From Neopestalotiopsis rosae (lineage: Eukaryota > Ascomycota > Sordariomycetes > Amphisphaeriales > Sporocadaceae): a stretch of 64,000 nucleotides of DNA. The position numbers and the translations under genes were made by a program. Numbering within the stretch: the stretch's first letter is position 1; each line of letters opens with the position of its first letter. Positions 11,822-23,502 of the stretch are shown here, piece after piece. Below the pieces are notes generated by a model. It saw only the letters and a program-made list of their open reading frames with translations, ran no database searches and was not told the origin of the DNA. The stretch spans positions 496,001 to 560,000 of the forward strand of contig JALGAS010000010.1 of NCBI GenBank assembly GCA_023078685.1, in the 5' to 3' direction.

Positions 11822-12046
11822 AGCTGCTGCTTTGCTGGAGTGGGTCTCTCGAGATTTCCGAACCTGGTGCGATGGCACCAGCAGATATTGCAGAGACCAG
11901 CTGTCCAAAGGGGATTGAAAGTTCCATTTGAAACCTACTACCAGAATGGTGGATATCAGCAGAAAATGGTTGATGACCAGGATTGGATTCGTCAAGAAGA
12001 AAGCTTGAAGCAATTTCTCACGAAGGCTAAGGAGCACTATTCTTAG
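11822..12046 (+). pseudogene. C-terminal remnant of a glutathione S-transferase
   Basis: The plus frame reads GVGLSRFPNLVRWHQQILQ followed by RPAVQRGLKVPFE, the end of the all-helical C-terminal domain of Ure2/GST-like proteins, and stops at 12044-12046 after KAKEHYS. The thioredoxin-fold N-terminal domain and the start are absent. The fragment begins close to where the sugar-transporter remnant ends, so two unrelated gene tails were joined by a rearrangement. Confidence 0.8.
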
Positions 12047-12672
12047 ATGTTCAAACTTGAGCGGGGTTTCATTGCAGCATATCATGTAACGCCGGACCGG
12101 TCATAGTCAGTACCTTCTAGTCGCCTAGTTGACGTAACTTCAGTAATCAATATCTCTTGCATAAGTTGTGACGCTGATACGACCGTATCGAAGAGATGAA
12201 GATAAAATTAAAGATGATTCTTCCAAGTTCAAAATATAACGTGCACACAAACGGGATAGAAAGCCCTTCCCGTTGAACCAACAGCCTCCTTAAGGATGTG
12301 CACAGATAGCCACCTACCACTATCCCTGAACCTTACAGCACCTGCTTTGGGAGCGACCATGAAGGCAAAGAAAGCAGAGCGGCTAAGCCAATTGCTTGAA
12401 CGAGCTACTCTGCATAGAATCTCGCCTGAACCAATAGTTAAGGCCAAATATTGTCGAAAAGGCGTACGGAAATGTCCGATACGGTCTTATCTAGCTACCC
12501 CCTCTTCGCTTGGAGGAGCTATATAGTACACCTGAGCATTGGACATGCAGTGGGTCGCATTTTCGCCAGTTGAACAGCTCGATTTCCGGAGGCTTGGTCG
12601 CAAAGATAACGAAAATTCAATAATTGACTCAAATTACTATTACGGATTATGACTATCCTAACCAATAGGTAA
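12047..12672. other. Intergenic, 626 bp
   Basis: Lies between the GST remnant and the broken monooxygenase. A 76-residue plus frame at 12296-12526 has no recognised features. Confidence 0.35.
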
Positions 12673-14132
12673 TTAAACCATAGATGCAACAAACTTCGGC
12701 GGCAGAGTCGAATTCTCTTTATTAGGACGACCGGAGGTTCTGTCGTCCATATGTGCGACTTGCTCAGAAGGAATAGACAGCTCTTCCAACGTGCCTGGCT
12801 TTCCGGTCTTGATATCATCCAAAATACCTGAATAATGCTTTTCAATATCTTGCATGTAATCATACTCTGCAATCTAAACAGGCTTCGATAGAAACAGCAC
12901 ATCAGGATTCTCTTTGCAAAACTCGGGTGTCTATTCAATGTTGTGGTACTCGTCCCTCGTCTGCGTGGAGAGGATATGCATTGCGTGTGAGCGGTTGAAG
13001 CGCACCCTCTCGAATGCCTTGAGAGCAAGGGGCACATCATCCCGACATCTGGACAGGCACTCGGCGAGAACGGCACCATCCTCGACTGCTTGCGATCTGC
13101 CCTGTCCAGAGGTTGGCAGGTGGCAATGCGCCGCATCACCGATTACCACGGTCCTCCCGCTCTTGCCAAGCCAGGTCTTGATGGGGTCTCTCCAGACAAT
13201 CTTATAGTCAATGAGCTGGTCGGCGGGTGTCATTTTAACAATTTCCTCCAGGCTTTTGATGAAATTTCCTTCTTCGAGGTATTCGAGAACGTGCTTCTTC
13301 TCTCCCGGGAATGACCAAGACTCTTAAATATCGTGGTCGTCCTGTGAATACGAGGTTAGCATAAGAGGTCATGGTATATCCTAGCTCTAAAGGGCGGCAT
13401 ACCTTGTGCGTCAATACCCATCCAAGATCGAGGCCATTGTTCCAGCTATACACGATAAAGTGGAGGTCCTTGCCTATCCACATGCGAGTGTAATCCTTGT
13501 CTGGGTTGGTGTACTCAGCAATGAGAGGGTTCTTCTTGTGCTCCTCGCCCATGGTAAAGTATGCCCGATAAATTGCATAGCCACTGTTGAGGCTGCTTTC
13601 AGGGAGGCCGGGAATTTTCGTGCGAGCCAATGAGCGAGGGTCATCGGCGGCAACGACGACGTCGCCCTCGTACTTGGTGCCTTTCTCGGTGATGACATAT
13701 GGCAGCTCATTCTCTGGCTCTACATAGTCCACACAGACCTCTCCAAATGTCAGCTCAACGCCAATCTCCTCTGCGTACTTGCTGACAATGTGGTGAATTT
13801 CTCCCCGATGTCCGGCAAATTGTTCGTAAAAGTGATGCGGGCGCAGAACCCAGGGATCGTTGCACAGATGCACTCCGTCGTGGCGGTAGAACTCAAATTG
13901 GTCGCCTTTGTTGATGCACACATTGATGAGATCTCTTTCGAGGCGACCGTTATCGTATGATCCGAGTATACGTCCACCATTTGGGAAGAAATCAATGACA
14001 TCGCCTTGGGTTCTGATATTTTTCAACAAGGATAGCTCGAATGCCGCGCAGTCTGCATTCGATTGCTGTGACAAGGCCGGCAAAGCCAGCTCCTGCAATC
14101 ACCACGGCGACGGCTTTTTGACTGTCTGTCAT
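12673..14132 (-). pseudogene. Broken FAD-dependent aromatic monooxygenase
   Basis: Clear paralogue of the intact monooxygenase at 23503-24982. It keeps an FAD fold (IAGAGFAGLVTAIEC), a DG-like region (VVAADDPRSLARTKIPG) and the GD motif (VIGDAAHCHLPTSGQGRSQA). It is interrupted four times: a frameshift near 14010-14030, TAA at 13324-13326, TAG at 12931-12933 where the paralogue has Trp (HEWTPD), and TAG at 12874-12876 where the paralogue has Trp (YDWISEY). The intron near 13330-13400 is still recognisable. The DG motif reads DD in place of DG. It is divergent from P450-A, mirroring the intact monooxygenase/P450-B pair. Confidence 0.9.
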
Positions 14133-14942
14133 TGTTGCTGTAGGTTGAACCGTTGGTGTGTATGATGCTATGATGGTCGTGCTAGGTCACTTATTTCAAA
14201 CTGAATACGGTATACCAATCATGCAGGGGTATATCTGAACTTTCAACGTACTGTCCAGGAGAGTAACTATGATTAAATCTCGGCAAGAGGAATGCAAGCT
14301 TTCCGATATATTTGTCAGCCAATTTTCTATTCCAGGCTCTTTCCGTGACCAAGCATGGGTGACTCAAATTAGGGGGTCCTTGATCAAAACTGGACCACTT
14401 GGGAGTTTTTCCTCTCCAGAACACCGCTAATCTGTAGCGCGTTATAACTATTAAGCCACTGAAGCCGGCCTTCGAAAGAGGAAAGTTATACCAGGAGGGT
14501 GCCCACTAGCTAGTGCCCACAATGCGTTATCAAGGACTACGGGGTCACCCAAAGCTTGGGTTCTATCTGGTAATGGGTCTGCTAGAATCTGGAGAACTGC
14601 TTGATAGCCACTGCGATCTTGTAAACCAACACTATTTTCCGCATTTGTCATCACAGTATGGGTACTCGTTTTCCTATACTTTCGAAAACGATGCTGAACA
14701 AAGGAGCGACCGAAACTCCTATCAGTCCCCAAGGCTATCAGTTGGTCGCGGTCGCAGACGCCTCTACTAAGAAATAAAGTGTTCAGATCTAGGCGAGAAC
14801 ATCCACAATTATCGTGAATTTGCGTCGGGCGACTTCATCGACCTTTGCTAGCCCACCTTGGTACTATGACACACGAAATGGCGTCCGATAACAAAGTGGA
14901 ATCGGGGCTGGTTTCAATATTGGTGGCTAGGAGTGCACATTT
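14133..14942. other. Divergent intergenic region, broken monooxygenase / P450-A, 810 bp
   Basis: No convincing gene. It contains an ATG at 14878 in the wrong frame for P450-A, which bears on the missing P450 start. Confidence 0.4.
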
Positions 14943-16563
14943 GTGTCATATCTCCTCGAAAAGTGGTATCTCGTCATCGGCGCGGCATTAGTCCTGCACT
15001 TTTTACGCAACCGCTATGGCCATGGAATTCGTCGCATTCCTGGGCCAATATTGCAGTCCGGTTTTCGATTGCCCCGACTTCTCCAAGTTGCTGGAGGCAA
15101 CACTCATGTCTACGACGAGCATGTCCACCAAAAATACGGAAAGATTGTGAGGATCGGGCCAAACTTGGTATCAGTCTCTGACGCGGCTAAGATAAACAAC
15201 ATATATGGCATCTCCAGCAAGTTTTACAGGGTAAGTGATGTATCCACTCCTTCACGTCGCGTACAGAGCTAACGCAGGCAATGTCAAGTCATCATTCTAT
15301 GATCCTTCAGCAGCCTACGATGATCAGGGTATCTTGCCAGATCCCTTCATCCTCAAGGACAAAGAACTGTATTCCCGAATGAAACGTAACTCGGCCAATG
15401 CTTATTCACTGAGTTCTGTTGTGCAACTTGAAGGCTACGTGGATGATACGATCGAGAAGCTGTTCCAGCAGCTCGATCAACAGGCCAAGTCCGGCGATGG
15501 TGTGGTGGATCTTGGCCGGTTGCTCGTCCACTTTGCCATGGACGCGATCTTCAATATTACCTTTGGACAGACCTTGGACTTTCTAGATTCGAAAGATGGC
15601 AGCGGAATGCTCACGGCACTAGAGAAAATGATTGCCTACACAGGAACGGTATGTGATGTGTCATATCAATAACTATATTTAGTACCTTTGCTAACACTAT
15701 CTGGAATCATCCACCAGATTGGTCAAATGCTTTGGCTCCACAAGTACCTGCTTGGAAATCCTGTCATAAATCGTCTCTGGATTGGAGAAATGGGATTCGA
15801 AACAGGGCTGATCCAGCTTGCAACTGCCCGTGTAAAGGAGTTTCGAGACTCCCTGAGCAAACGGGACCCAGACACGGACGCGCCTTGCACCTTTACGGAA
15901 CGCTTGCTACTGAACCAAGCGAGCAGCCCGAAAATGTTGACGGACCGAGAGATTGAGGTGCACGCCTTTGGTAACATTACCGCTGGCAGTGACACCACGT
16001 CGATAGCACTCCGCGCCATCTTCTACTTCCTCCTGAAGAATCCCGAGACATATGTCAAGCTCTGCGAAGAGGTTCGCGAAAGTGGAGTGTATCCGGTCAA
16101 GTATCACGATGCGCACAAATTGCCTTATCTTGGTGCCGTCATCAAGGAGGCCATGCGCCTTCATCCATCAGTGGCCATTCTGCTGGGGCGCACCGTACCG
16201 GCGGGCGGTGCTACAGTGTGCGGCAATTATCTGCCAGAAGGCACAGAGGTGGGAATTTCGGCGTGGGTCGTCCATAGCGATCCGCAGATATTCCCCGATC
16301 CGCACAAGTTCCGCCCGGAGAGGTGGTTGACGCAGGACCAGGACCTCAAGGCCAGGATGAATCGCGCCCTCTTCACATTCGGAGCTGGAACTCATACTTG
16401 TAGCGGCAGGCACATCAGCATGATGGAGATTGAAAAGGTGGTCCCTGACATGTTATTGAAATACGACATTGAGCTGGCTTATCCGGATCGGGAGTGGACG
16501 TTTTCGAATCGCATGTTCACGCCTCAGGAAGGTGTCTTGGTCAAGTTGAGAAAAAGACATTAG
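14943..16563 (+). CDS. Cytochrome P450 (P450-A), 5' end uncertain
   Basis: Exons 14943-15230, 15289-15648 and 15718-16563 join in frame to about 497 residues. An N-terminal membrane anchor is followed by a proline-rich hinge (RRIPGP), I-helix AGSDTT, K-helix ExxR in KEAMRLH, PERW, and the haem loop FGAGTHTCSG with the Cys ligand. The family looks like fungal pisatin-demethylase/benzoate-hydroxylase-like class II P450s. No in-frame ATG exists between the upstream TAG (14927-14929) and the anchor. The first possible codon is a GTG at 14943, so the start was lost or lies in an unrecognised upstream exon. The second intron position is shared with P450-B; the first is not. Confidence 0.82.
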
Positions 16564-16892
16564 GTAGAGGAAAATGGTGCGGCCAATATCATTATTATTG
16601 AAACATGGAGTTTTGAAGTTCACATATGTAATCATTTTCAATTGATCAAATCAAGGAATTTACATGATTGTCTGTGTTAGACCGAAGGCACACAATGACC
16701 CAGGGCTATTTAACGCTAGCTTCACTTTTCATGTACCCTCCTTTTGAGGAAGAAATATTACCGCATGATTGATTCACGATTGAATGTCTGGTGTATTGTA
16801 TGAACAAGCTTCATTGTTGGCATATAGCGAAGATGGTGATAATATTAGGATGAAAGTGTCAGCATCCACCTCAAAGTGAATCAGCGAACTGT
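16564..16892. other. Intergenic between convergent genes, 329 bp
   Basis: Shared 3' region of P450-A and the amine oxidase. AT-rich, nothing recognisable. Confidence 0.45.
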
Positions 16893-18673
16893 CTACAGGT
16901 GCGGTGACGCTTCAAGGTGCCCATTCTTCTCTTCTCTTGGTACTCTTTGCAAAGAAATGATCTTATGAGCAACCTGTGCTCCGATTTGGACAGCGCCATA
17001 TATCCACCCTCTCCAGCCATCAGACCAATCCGCGCTTGCGAAGTAGACATTACCATGGGGACGTTGGTGAGCGGCAAGATGCTTGGTGGTTGCTTCGGGG
17101 GGAAGATAACACCATGTGCCCTTTGCAAATTCGTCATTGTTCCAATCATGACTGACCTATTATTTTCATTAGCGAGCGAGTAGCGTAAATTGGCGAATGG
17201 GGACTTTACTAACCTATGCGACTAATGTTTTGCCTGTCTCGGTCGTTCTTGGGCAAAAGATGAAGCACGGCTTCCTTGACGGCCGACATGTCTTTCAGAT
17301 TCATCCCATTAGTAGCTGTGGGATCAGGACCGAATCCGACCAGATGAGTGTTGCCTGCTGGTGTAAGTCTATCTGCGAGCATGGCAACCAGGCCTTGCCC
17401 GGGGCTCCCGAACGAGCTCCATGAAAGGTAGTCCGGACCATCCAAGTCGACATGGACTTTGTTGCAGAGATTGGCAGAGGTCTGCTGAAGTGCTTCAAGT
17501 TTTTCTCCTGGCAAAGGAGGAGAAAACTGAATAGATGATAGTACATTCAGAGGGACTGTGCACACCACAGTTCTGGCATGCCAGGTACGACCGTCTCTTG
17601 TCTCAACCGTTGTTACGCCGTCGCTCTCAACGATGCGCTCGACAGCCGTAGAGAAGCTGTAAGACAAATTGCCCGTAGATTCCGCGTGCTCAAAAATGCG
17701 ACGATGTAGAGTGCTGTTACCGCTGGCCAGCCTCGTGTGCAGGCCAATGTCATTGAGACCAGTAGGAGTATTCCCTCCAAGGCTCCACCATCGTAGGGCG
17801 TCGAGAAGACCCAATTTGTCGAGACTGTTTCCGCCCATCTGTTCGATAATAGCAATCAACATTGCTTGTTCTTCCTTACTAAGACGATCACGAATTTCGT
17901 CCAATCTATCCTGACATGACAGTTCGTCCCACTCGGACATGAGTTTCGGAGACTGTCCCGTGGCAAATGGATACTTGTATGTATCGCGCAGATAGTTGCC
18001 GTCCACATTACAGAACAAACCCCAGACGCGCGAGAACATAGCTGTCTACACATTGCATCAGCTCAATTGTCAGTAAGCTCTTCTCATATATCCGACTCAC
18101 TTCTTCCTCATGTGAGAGATTTCTCTGAGCAGAGTCGGTGGTGAGAGTGGCAAAGTCAGCTCTAGACCCTGGATTTTGCGTCACGATCCAATCATTGTGC
18201 AGACCGTACAGTGAGATCTCGCGGTAGATATGTGGCATATGCCAATGCAGCCATGTACCACCCAATTCGTAGTTGAAGCCGTCAATGACAGCGTTCCATG
18301 TTCTTCCGCCTAAGCGGTCTCGGCCTTCTAGTAAAAGGGTTTTCTTGCCTTTGTTTCAAACGATTAATGTCATTTCCTTAATACATAGAAGTAGCTCGTC
18401 TCGGCGACTATTGAATTCACCTTGTGTGGCCAGATCTCGCGCGGCAACCAATCCAGCATAACCTGCTCCAACAACGATAGCATCGTAAGTGAAATTTTTC
18501 TCCTCTGAAATTAGATGAGTTGGAGGGTCGATGAGGCCGACGGTCGGTAGACCCTCGGACAATCCACCAGAAGGCGTCCAGACAAATCCATCGGTCGTGC
18601 TCTTGAGTTGTCCCGACTGTGACATGTTGCCTGAATTTGAGATAGTAACACCTTGCTCAGTAACAGTTTTCAT
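16893..18673 (-). CDS. Flavin-containing amine oxidase (monoamine oxidase type), 531 aa
   Basis: Four exons, 18421-18673, 18101-18348, 17210-18045 and 16893-17151, all GT-AG and summing to exactly 532 codons. The C-terminal exon lies in a different frame and is recovered only by splicing. Motifs: FAD-binding AIVVGAGYAGLVAARDL near residue 65, LLEGRDRLGGRTW, ELGGTWLHW, and the C-terminal flavin site YFASADWSDGWRGWIYGA. This matches MAO-N-like fungal amine oxidases, which convert amines to imine/aldehyde plus H2O2. There is no signal peptide or C-terminal anchor, though a peroxisomal location was not ruled out. It shares a 523-bp divergent promoter with the zinc-cluster regulator. Confidence 0.93.
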
Positions 18674-19196
18674 ATTTGCTCAAGAGAAGAATATGTCGGA
18701 CAGAAGAAGGCTTCAGAAAAGAATGACTTATGTTTTTGTGAGTACAACCAGCATAATCATCATCACTCTGTACAATGCTTCTTCTTATGGCATTCCATTA
18801 CGGGCGGTTACCGAGTAAATGCTCGGTGGGTATATACAAACTTTACCTCTATGAGCATAGTTGAATCGATTGCCCCAGCGATTGAAATTCGGAATAACTC
18901 TAGCCAATTACGAGCAGTTGGCTTACCACCATCAACGGTCAGTGCGGGGAGCATGAGGGGCGCCGGGGCATGTCGGTGCTCTAGGATCCTTATCTGTAGT
19001 GGGGTTTCTGCGCTAGATGCACTAACTGTACAGCACCAGCTCGAGATGCGAACCATGACCGAATGTCTTTGTTACCTAAGTCCACTTAGGACTACCATTC
19101 CTTTCAATGTTTGATTTTTCCGAAATGGGTTTCATCTGACGATTATCTCATGTCTTCTGTCTGTCATACTATATCGAACGATTTGCAGCCGGAGCG
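18674..19196. promoter_or_regulatory. Divergent promoter, amine oxidase / zinc-cluster regulator
   Basis: 523 bp between two outward starts. It holds the 16-bp inverted repeat listed separately and a direct CGG repeat spaced by seven bases near 18963. Both are candidates for autoregulation by the adjacent factor. Confidence 0.45.
19075..19090. promoter_or_regulatory. Perfect inverted repeat CCTAAGT-CC-ACTTAGG
   Basis: Seven-base perfect arms with a two-base spacer, ending about 106 bp upstream of the regulator's ATG. A half site ACTTAGG recurs at about 31099-31105, upstream of the second permease. The shape suits a dimeric DNA-binding protein. The function is inferred. Confidence 0.4.
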
Positions 19197-21754
19197 ATGT
19201 CCAAAGTCACACCGAGTCTGCCAACTCTTCGACGCAAGGTGACAGCTGCTTGCGACGCCTGTCGTAAACGCAGAGTAAGTCTGCCCGTAACTAATGGGAA
19301 GGACACCACAATTTTAAACAGACATTCATCATTGACACAAATTTCGCAAGATCAAATGCACTGGCATCATTCCATGTAGCTATTGCAAACAAACCAAAAG
19401 CACCTGCATTTTCGATAAAACAAATCGTGCTCGTCGTGGACCACGTCCACGGCAAGCCGCTGTGGCTGGCAGTCATGCGAACGCTCCTCGCGCAATACAG
19501 CCAGCTCAAAACCGGGGAATTGACGATTCCTCACCGCAGTCGGTCAGCCCGGTAGGTGCTATCACCAATGACTCGGAAACAACAATCGTTGTGGACGAAG
19601 TGGAAGAGGATAGCGAAAGCGACGACTACCAATCTGAACAAGATGAGAGGTTTGTGTCGGCAGCTTGTCTATCAAATATGACATCAAACGTCTTTCCAGA
19701 CAAGGTCATCCTAAGCTCGTATGTCACAAACACACTTGACAACTCCCCCAAAATTACTTATTGCTTAGCAAACTAACAAATTATTGGACAATTCAGTTCA
19801 GATAAACTTCAGCTGGGAATCATTTGCCACTTGATGGAGATATTTATGAAATACACGCCTACGATACTCGAACCCATATTGCCTCGGAGTATCTGCAAAG
19901 ACAGACTGCTAGACGACAGCCTCACGCGGCATCTCATTTTTGCCATTTGTGCTTGCAGCACCAATTTATCCACTCATGTGTTATTACAGGGACCAAAGTC
20001 AAGTGAATTCGGGCTCCAATTCTCGCAACAATCCCGCAGCGAATTGAACGGCTTCATGGTGGCTAGCAGGGAAGTAGAACTTCTAAGGACATACTGTTGC
20101 CTCATTTACTTTGCTATAATGCAAGCAGATGGGAGCCGAGCATGGGTAGACATAGGTGCGTTTCTATGGTTCTCTCACTGCAATGTCTAACTTTCGATGC
20201 GTCACAACAGCCACTGCAAAGGGTCTTCTTCAGCTTGCTCAGTCCAAACCAAACCTTGATAAAGAAGAACTTGGTCAACTGGATACACTAGGCGATTTTC
20301 TTGTCACCTCATCGACCTTGCTTGCCATTGGTAGGCCTAGTCTTCAGTCACATCTTGCTGGCATTCAAACAATAGGTATCACTAAGGATCATGGGTGCCG
20401 ACTCAATCCACCAAGGACAATGATTGAGCCACTCCGCGCATGTATCCTCGCCGAGGATTTATTCACTAACCAGGAGTCTCAAAGTAGCCCATGGGGTGAC
20501 AATTCTCGGTTTCGCCCACTCCAACGCGATATTGACACTCTGATTGTCCGAGGTGTACAGTCAGCCACGAATCAAGCTGGTCTACCACAATCTAATTCGT
20601 GTCATACCAAGCCGAGCGATGCAGTTATTCTCCTCATGTGCCATTGTGCAATGATTACACTTAATCGGTCATTCCTGCCTATACCAATGCGGATCACGGG
20701 GCCACCGCCCAAGCCGGGCTCGTCAACTATCAATTGGGTTCAATTCCCAGATGCGCCCAAACTGTTTCTCAAAGAGCGGATAGCTCGATGCGATGCCAGC
20801 GCAGCTGCAATTTGCGCTTTGTGCAGAGAGCTTATTACCAAAGACCAATTATTCTCGGTATTTCGACTCTCTCATAGCCCAAGTTGTAACAAATAATTAA
20901 CGCTGGCTCTAGCAAGCACCGTGGATCGGGTTCTCGTGTATGAACAGCGGGCTGGTCTTGATCAATCAATTACATAGAAAACCCGTGTCGGGAATCCAAC
21001 AAGTCGTGGAGAATCTCAAACTGGTCTTCACCGTGCTGAATGTTTTAAAGAGGTATTTCATGCCGGCGCAAGCATGGGTAAGTCCGCAGTCAATGCCAGA
21101 AGAGAGCCAAGCAAAGACTCATGATAATTGCCACAGATTACGACTCTCTTTCAGGCACATGATGTCAATGCACATCTATCATATCGAATAGAGCCACTCA
21201 AGACAGTATTTTCGACCTTTTCTGCTCGATTTCTGGATCATGTGGACATGTCATTCATATCTTTGGGACCATCAACTCCTCCACCACACTGCCCACAAGA
21301 ACACGAACGCCATCTGACAGCATCTGTAACACCGAAACCAGCCTTCAGCGAAAGCGGTGCAGTTCCAGATGCCGACTGGGTCGCCGTCTATACAAGGGAG
21401 CTGAATGGAGACACTGGCGACGTCCCAGGACCCCGACTCGAGCAAGATCAAAGCTTGGCTTCCACTCAAACCACACAACCTCTCGAAGTGGCCCCGACTG
21501 CAGGTGCCGCAATACCCAGATCCGTAGCACAGGACTCGGCGATACAGAATTTGGGGGCAGGAATAATCACAGGATCCGAAAGCCAAGGACAGGGGATGGG
21601 GCTTCAGTTGCTGGGGATACACAATTCAAGAAATGGTCAGAACGTGCTGGAAGAGGTTTGGAGGAGGAATGATAGTGTCGGTTGCGGAACCACCGAGAGA
21701 CAAAGTTGGCAAGACGTGATGCAGCGAATGGGAGAGTCGCAAATACTGATTTGA
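19197..21754 (+). CDS. Zn2Cys6 transcription factor, 744 aa, candidate local regulator
   Basis: Six exons, 19197-19274, 19351-19718, 19797-20155, 20211-20857, 20913-21077 and 21137-21754, with five short GT-AG introns; the total is exactly 745 codons. The first intron splits the zinc cluster, which reads CDACRKRR then IKCTGIIPCSYCKQTKSTC (C-x2-C-x6-C-x5-C-x2-C-x6-C). An acidic linker (VVDEVEEDSESDDYQSEQDE) and a fungal-trans type middle domain follow, with the PWIGFS motif in exon 5. The central position and divergent pairing with the amine oxidase make it the likely controller of the core genes. It could also act elsewhere in the genome. Confidence 0.9.
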
Positions 21755-22528
21755 TACTAATTGCATGGCAATTGTCTATTATGTCTATGGACTGATGGCA
21801 CTTTTGACATCTCGCCGTGCGCATAAATCTTGCGGCAAGTAGATCCACCGCGTTTGACTTCAGTGCGAAGAATTGATCATCAACAGACAGTATCTCCAGG
21901 TCTTGGGGATGTGCAATGCGATTGAGGAGTGCCGAGGTCATGGAATACTGAGATGAGTTGATTGATGAAGTATCACTGAGTTCGTGGGTCTGTTTTGTGT
22001 TAGAACGCTGTGCTATTACATACTCTCTTAAGTTCACCCATGCGTGCGGTGCTAGCTTATCGAGGTCCGTCCGTTATTCTAGCCATGATCCATGAACCAG
22101 GAAGGGCGAGGAGTACAGATCAAGCGCCTCCGTCGGTGTCATTCGTAGATCAATCAGTGTGAGCGGAATATTGTCTGATTTGCCAGGTTGGTCATGTTTG
22201 CGGGGCACAACGCTAAAGTCTATGTCTAACGCCCCCTGTCGTTACAAACGGATTGCTCTATTGGTCAATGGCACACTGCGAATAATGCTCCCAAGACTCG
22301 CGCCCATACTGAGTATGCACAATATCACCACATCTACTGCTGCATAGCACATGGAACAAGAAATTATGTAATTGATGCCGTCTATAAAAAAGCGAATGTA
22401 TTTAATGCCGGGTTTACAAGTCCTCTAAGGGGATATCATACTACATACGTCCATTTACTGAAAAGCTAGTCGACCATTGGTGAAATTTGTTTCTTCTCCT
22501 GGAATTCACTGACACTGACATTATCAAA
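21755..22528. other. Intergenic, 774 bp
   Basis: Downstream of the regulator and upstream of the Rid-like gene. No coding stretch beyond short chance frames. Confidence 0.45.
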
Positions 22529-23031
22529 ATGTCGAATTCGAAATTGACAAAACACGGCTTTCAATTTGTCAATTGGCCCGGTGGCGAAGCCGCAGCAGAG
22601 CACTTTGGAATCTCCCACGCCGTGGTCATACCAGCCAATGCCAGAACAATCATCGTCGGGGGCCAACTGGGTATCAGAGTCGATGATACAATTCCGGCAA
22701 CATTGGAGGAGGAGGTCACTGAAGCTTTTCTGCACGTCGAGTATGCGCTAAAGGCTGCTGGTCTCGGCGACGATGCCTGGGAGCACGTATACAGTGTAAG
22801 AACGCCATGGTCATGTTGTTGCGCATTTCATTTTAGAGACTGACAGAAACCCACCAGGTTCAAACATTCGAGACTTCTGCCGAGAGCGGGGAGAGTGTCG
22901 AACAAGTGGTGGTTTCGGTTGCTAGGAAGTTCCTCAAGAATTCTTTCCCCACCTGGACTGGTGTGAGAGTGGCTGGATTAGCGGTGCCAGGGGTTCACGT
23001 CGAGATCACAGTCAAGGCCTTTCTTCCGTAG
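22529..23031 (+). CDS. Rid-family (YjgF/UK114-like) protein, 146 aa, catalytic Arg replaced
   Basis: Two exons, 22529-22795 and 22858-23031, phase 0. The protein has the chorismate-mutase-like Rid fold pattern: VIPANARTIIVGGQLGIRVD, then EAFLHVEYALKAAGLG and the end VPGVHVEITVKAFLP. RidA proteins hydrolyse reactive 2-enamines/imines released by PLP or flavin enzymes, using an Arg in the FPARS-type motif. Here that segment reads FPTWTGVRVAGL, so Trp stands where the catalytic Arg is expected. It therefore belongs to a non-RidA subgroup, whose chemistry may differ. The setting beside amine oxidase and monooxygenase genes suits an imine-handling role. Confidence 0.85.
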
Positions 23032-23502
23032 ATTCAGTTCCAGCTTGTTCAATGCACATGATAAGATAAGAGTAGCTAGCTGAATACCGCAAGCACAAGG
23101 GTCATTCAAGCCTCCCTTCATGTAGAATGGGAAATTACGCTATTGGACGAGAGAATGATTGTCCCACGTGGAATTCTACACTAGCAGCTACGCATAGCGG
23201 GGATTCACCCCAAGCATTAGTGCTTCAGTGTAGGCGTGCAGCTTCGATCATAAGACATCGCCATAGCTCCGCGGCGTATCGTCGAATTCGGGGTCCTTCT
23301 TCGACAGGCCGGAATATAATTGTGTTACAAGACCAACGTTGGTAACTTCGCTTTGTATATCGCCAAATATCAGCCAGCAGAAAAGTCAAAAACACATCTT
23401 CTAGACATTCGGTCTTAGCGGCTACAGACTCGTTTCTCTCTTCATCCACTACATATCTAAATCACCTTTCAGCAAAACAATAGAGAAATTCTCTCCGCCA
23501 TC
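23032..23502. other. Intergenic, 471 bp
   Basis: Promoter of the intact monooxygenase. The last 30 bp are a pyrimidine/A-rich leader before the ATG. Nothing else recognised. Confidence 0.45.
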
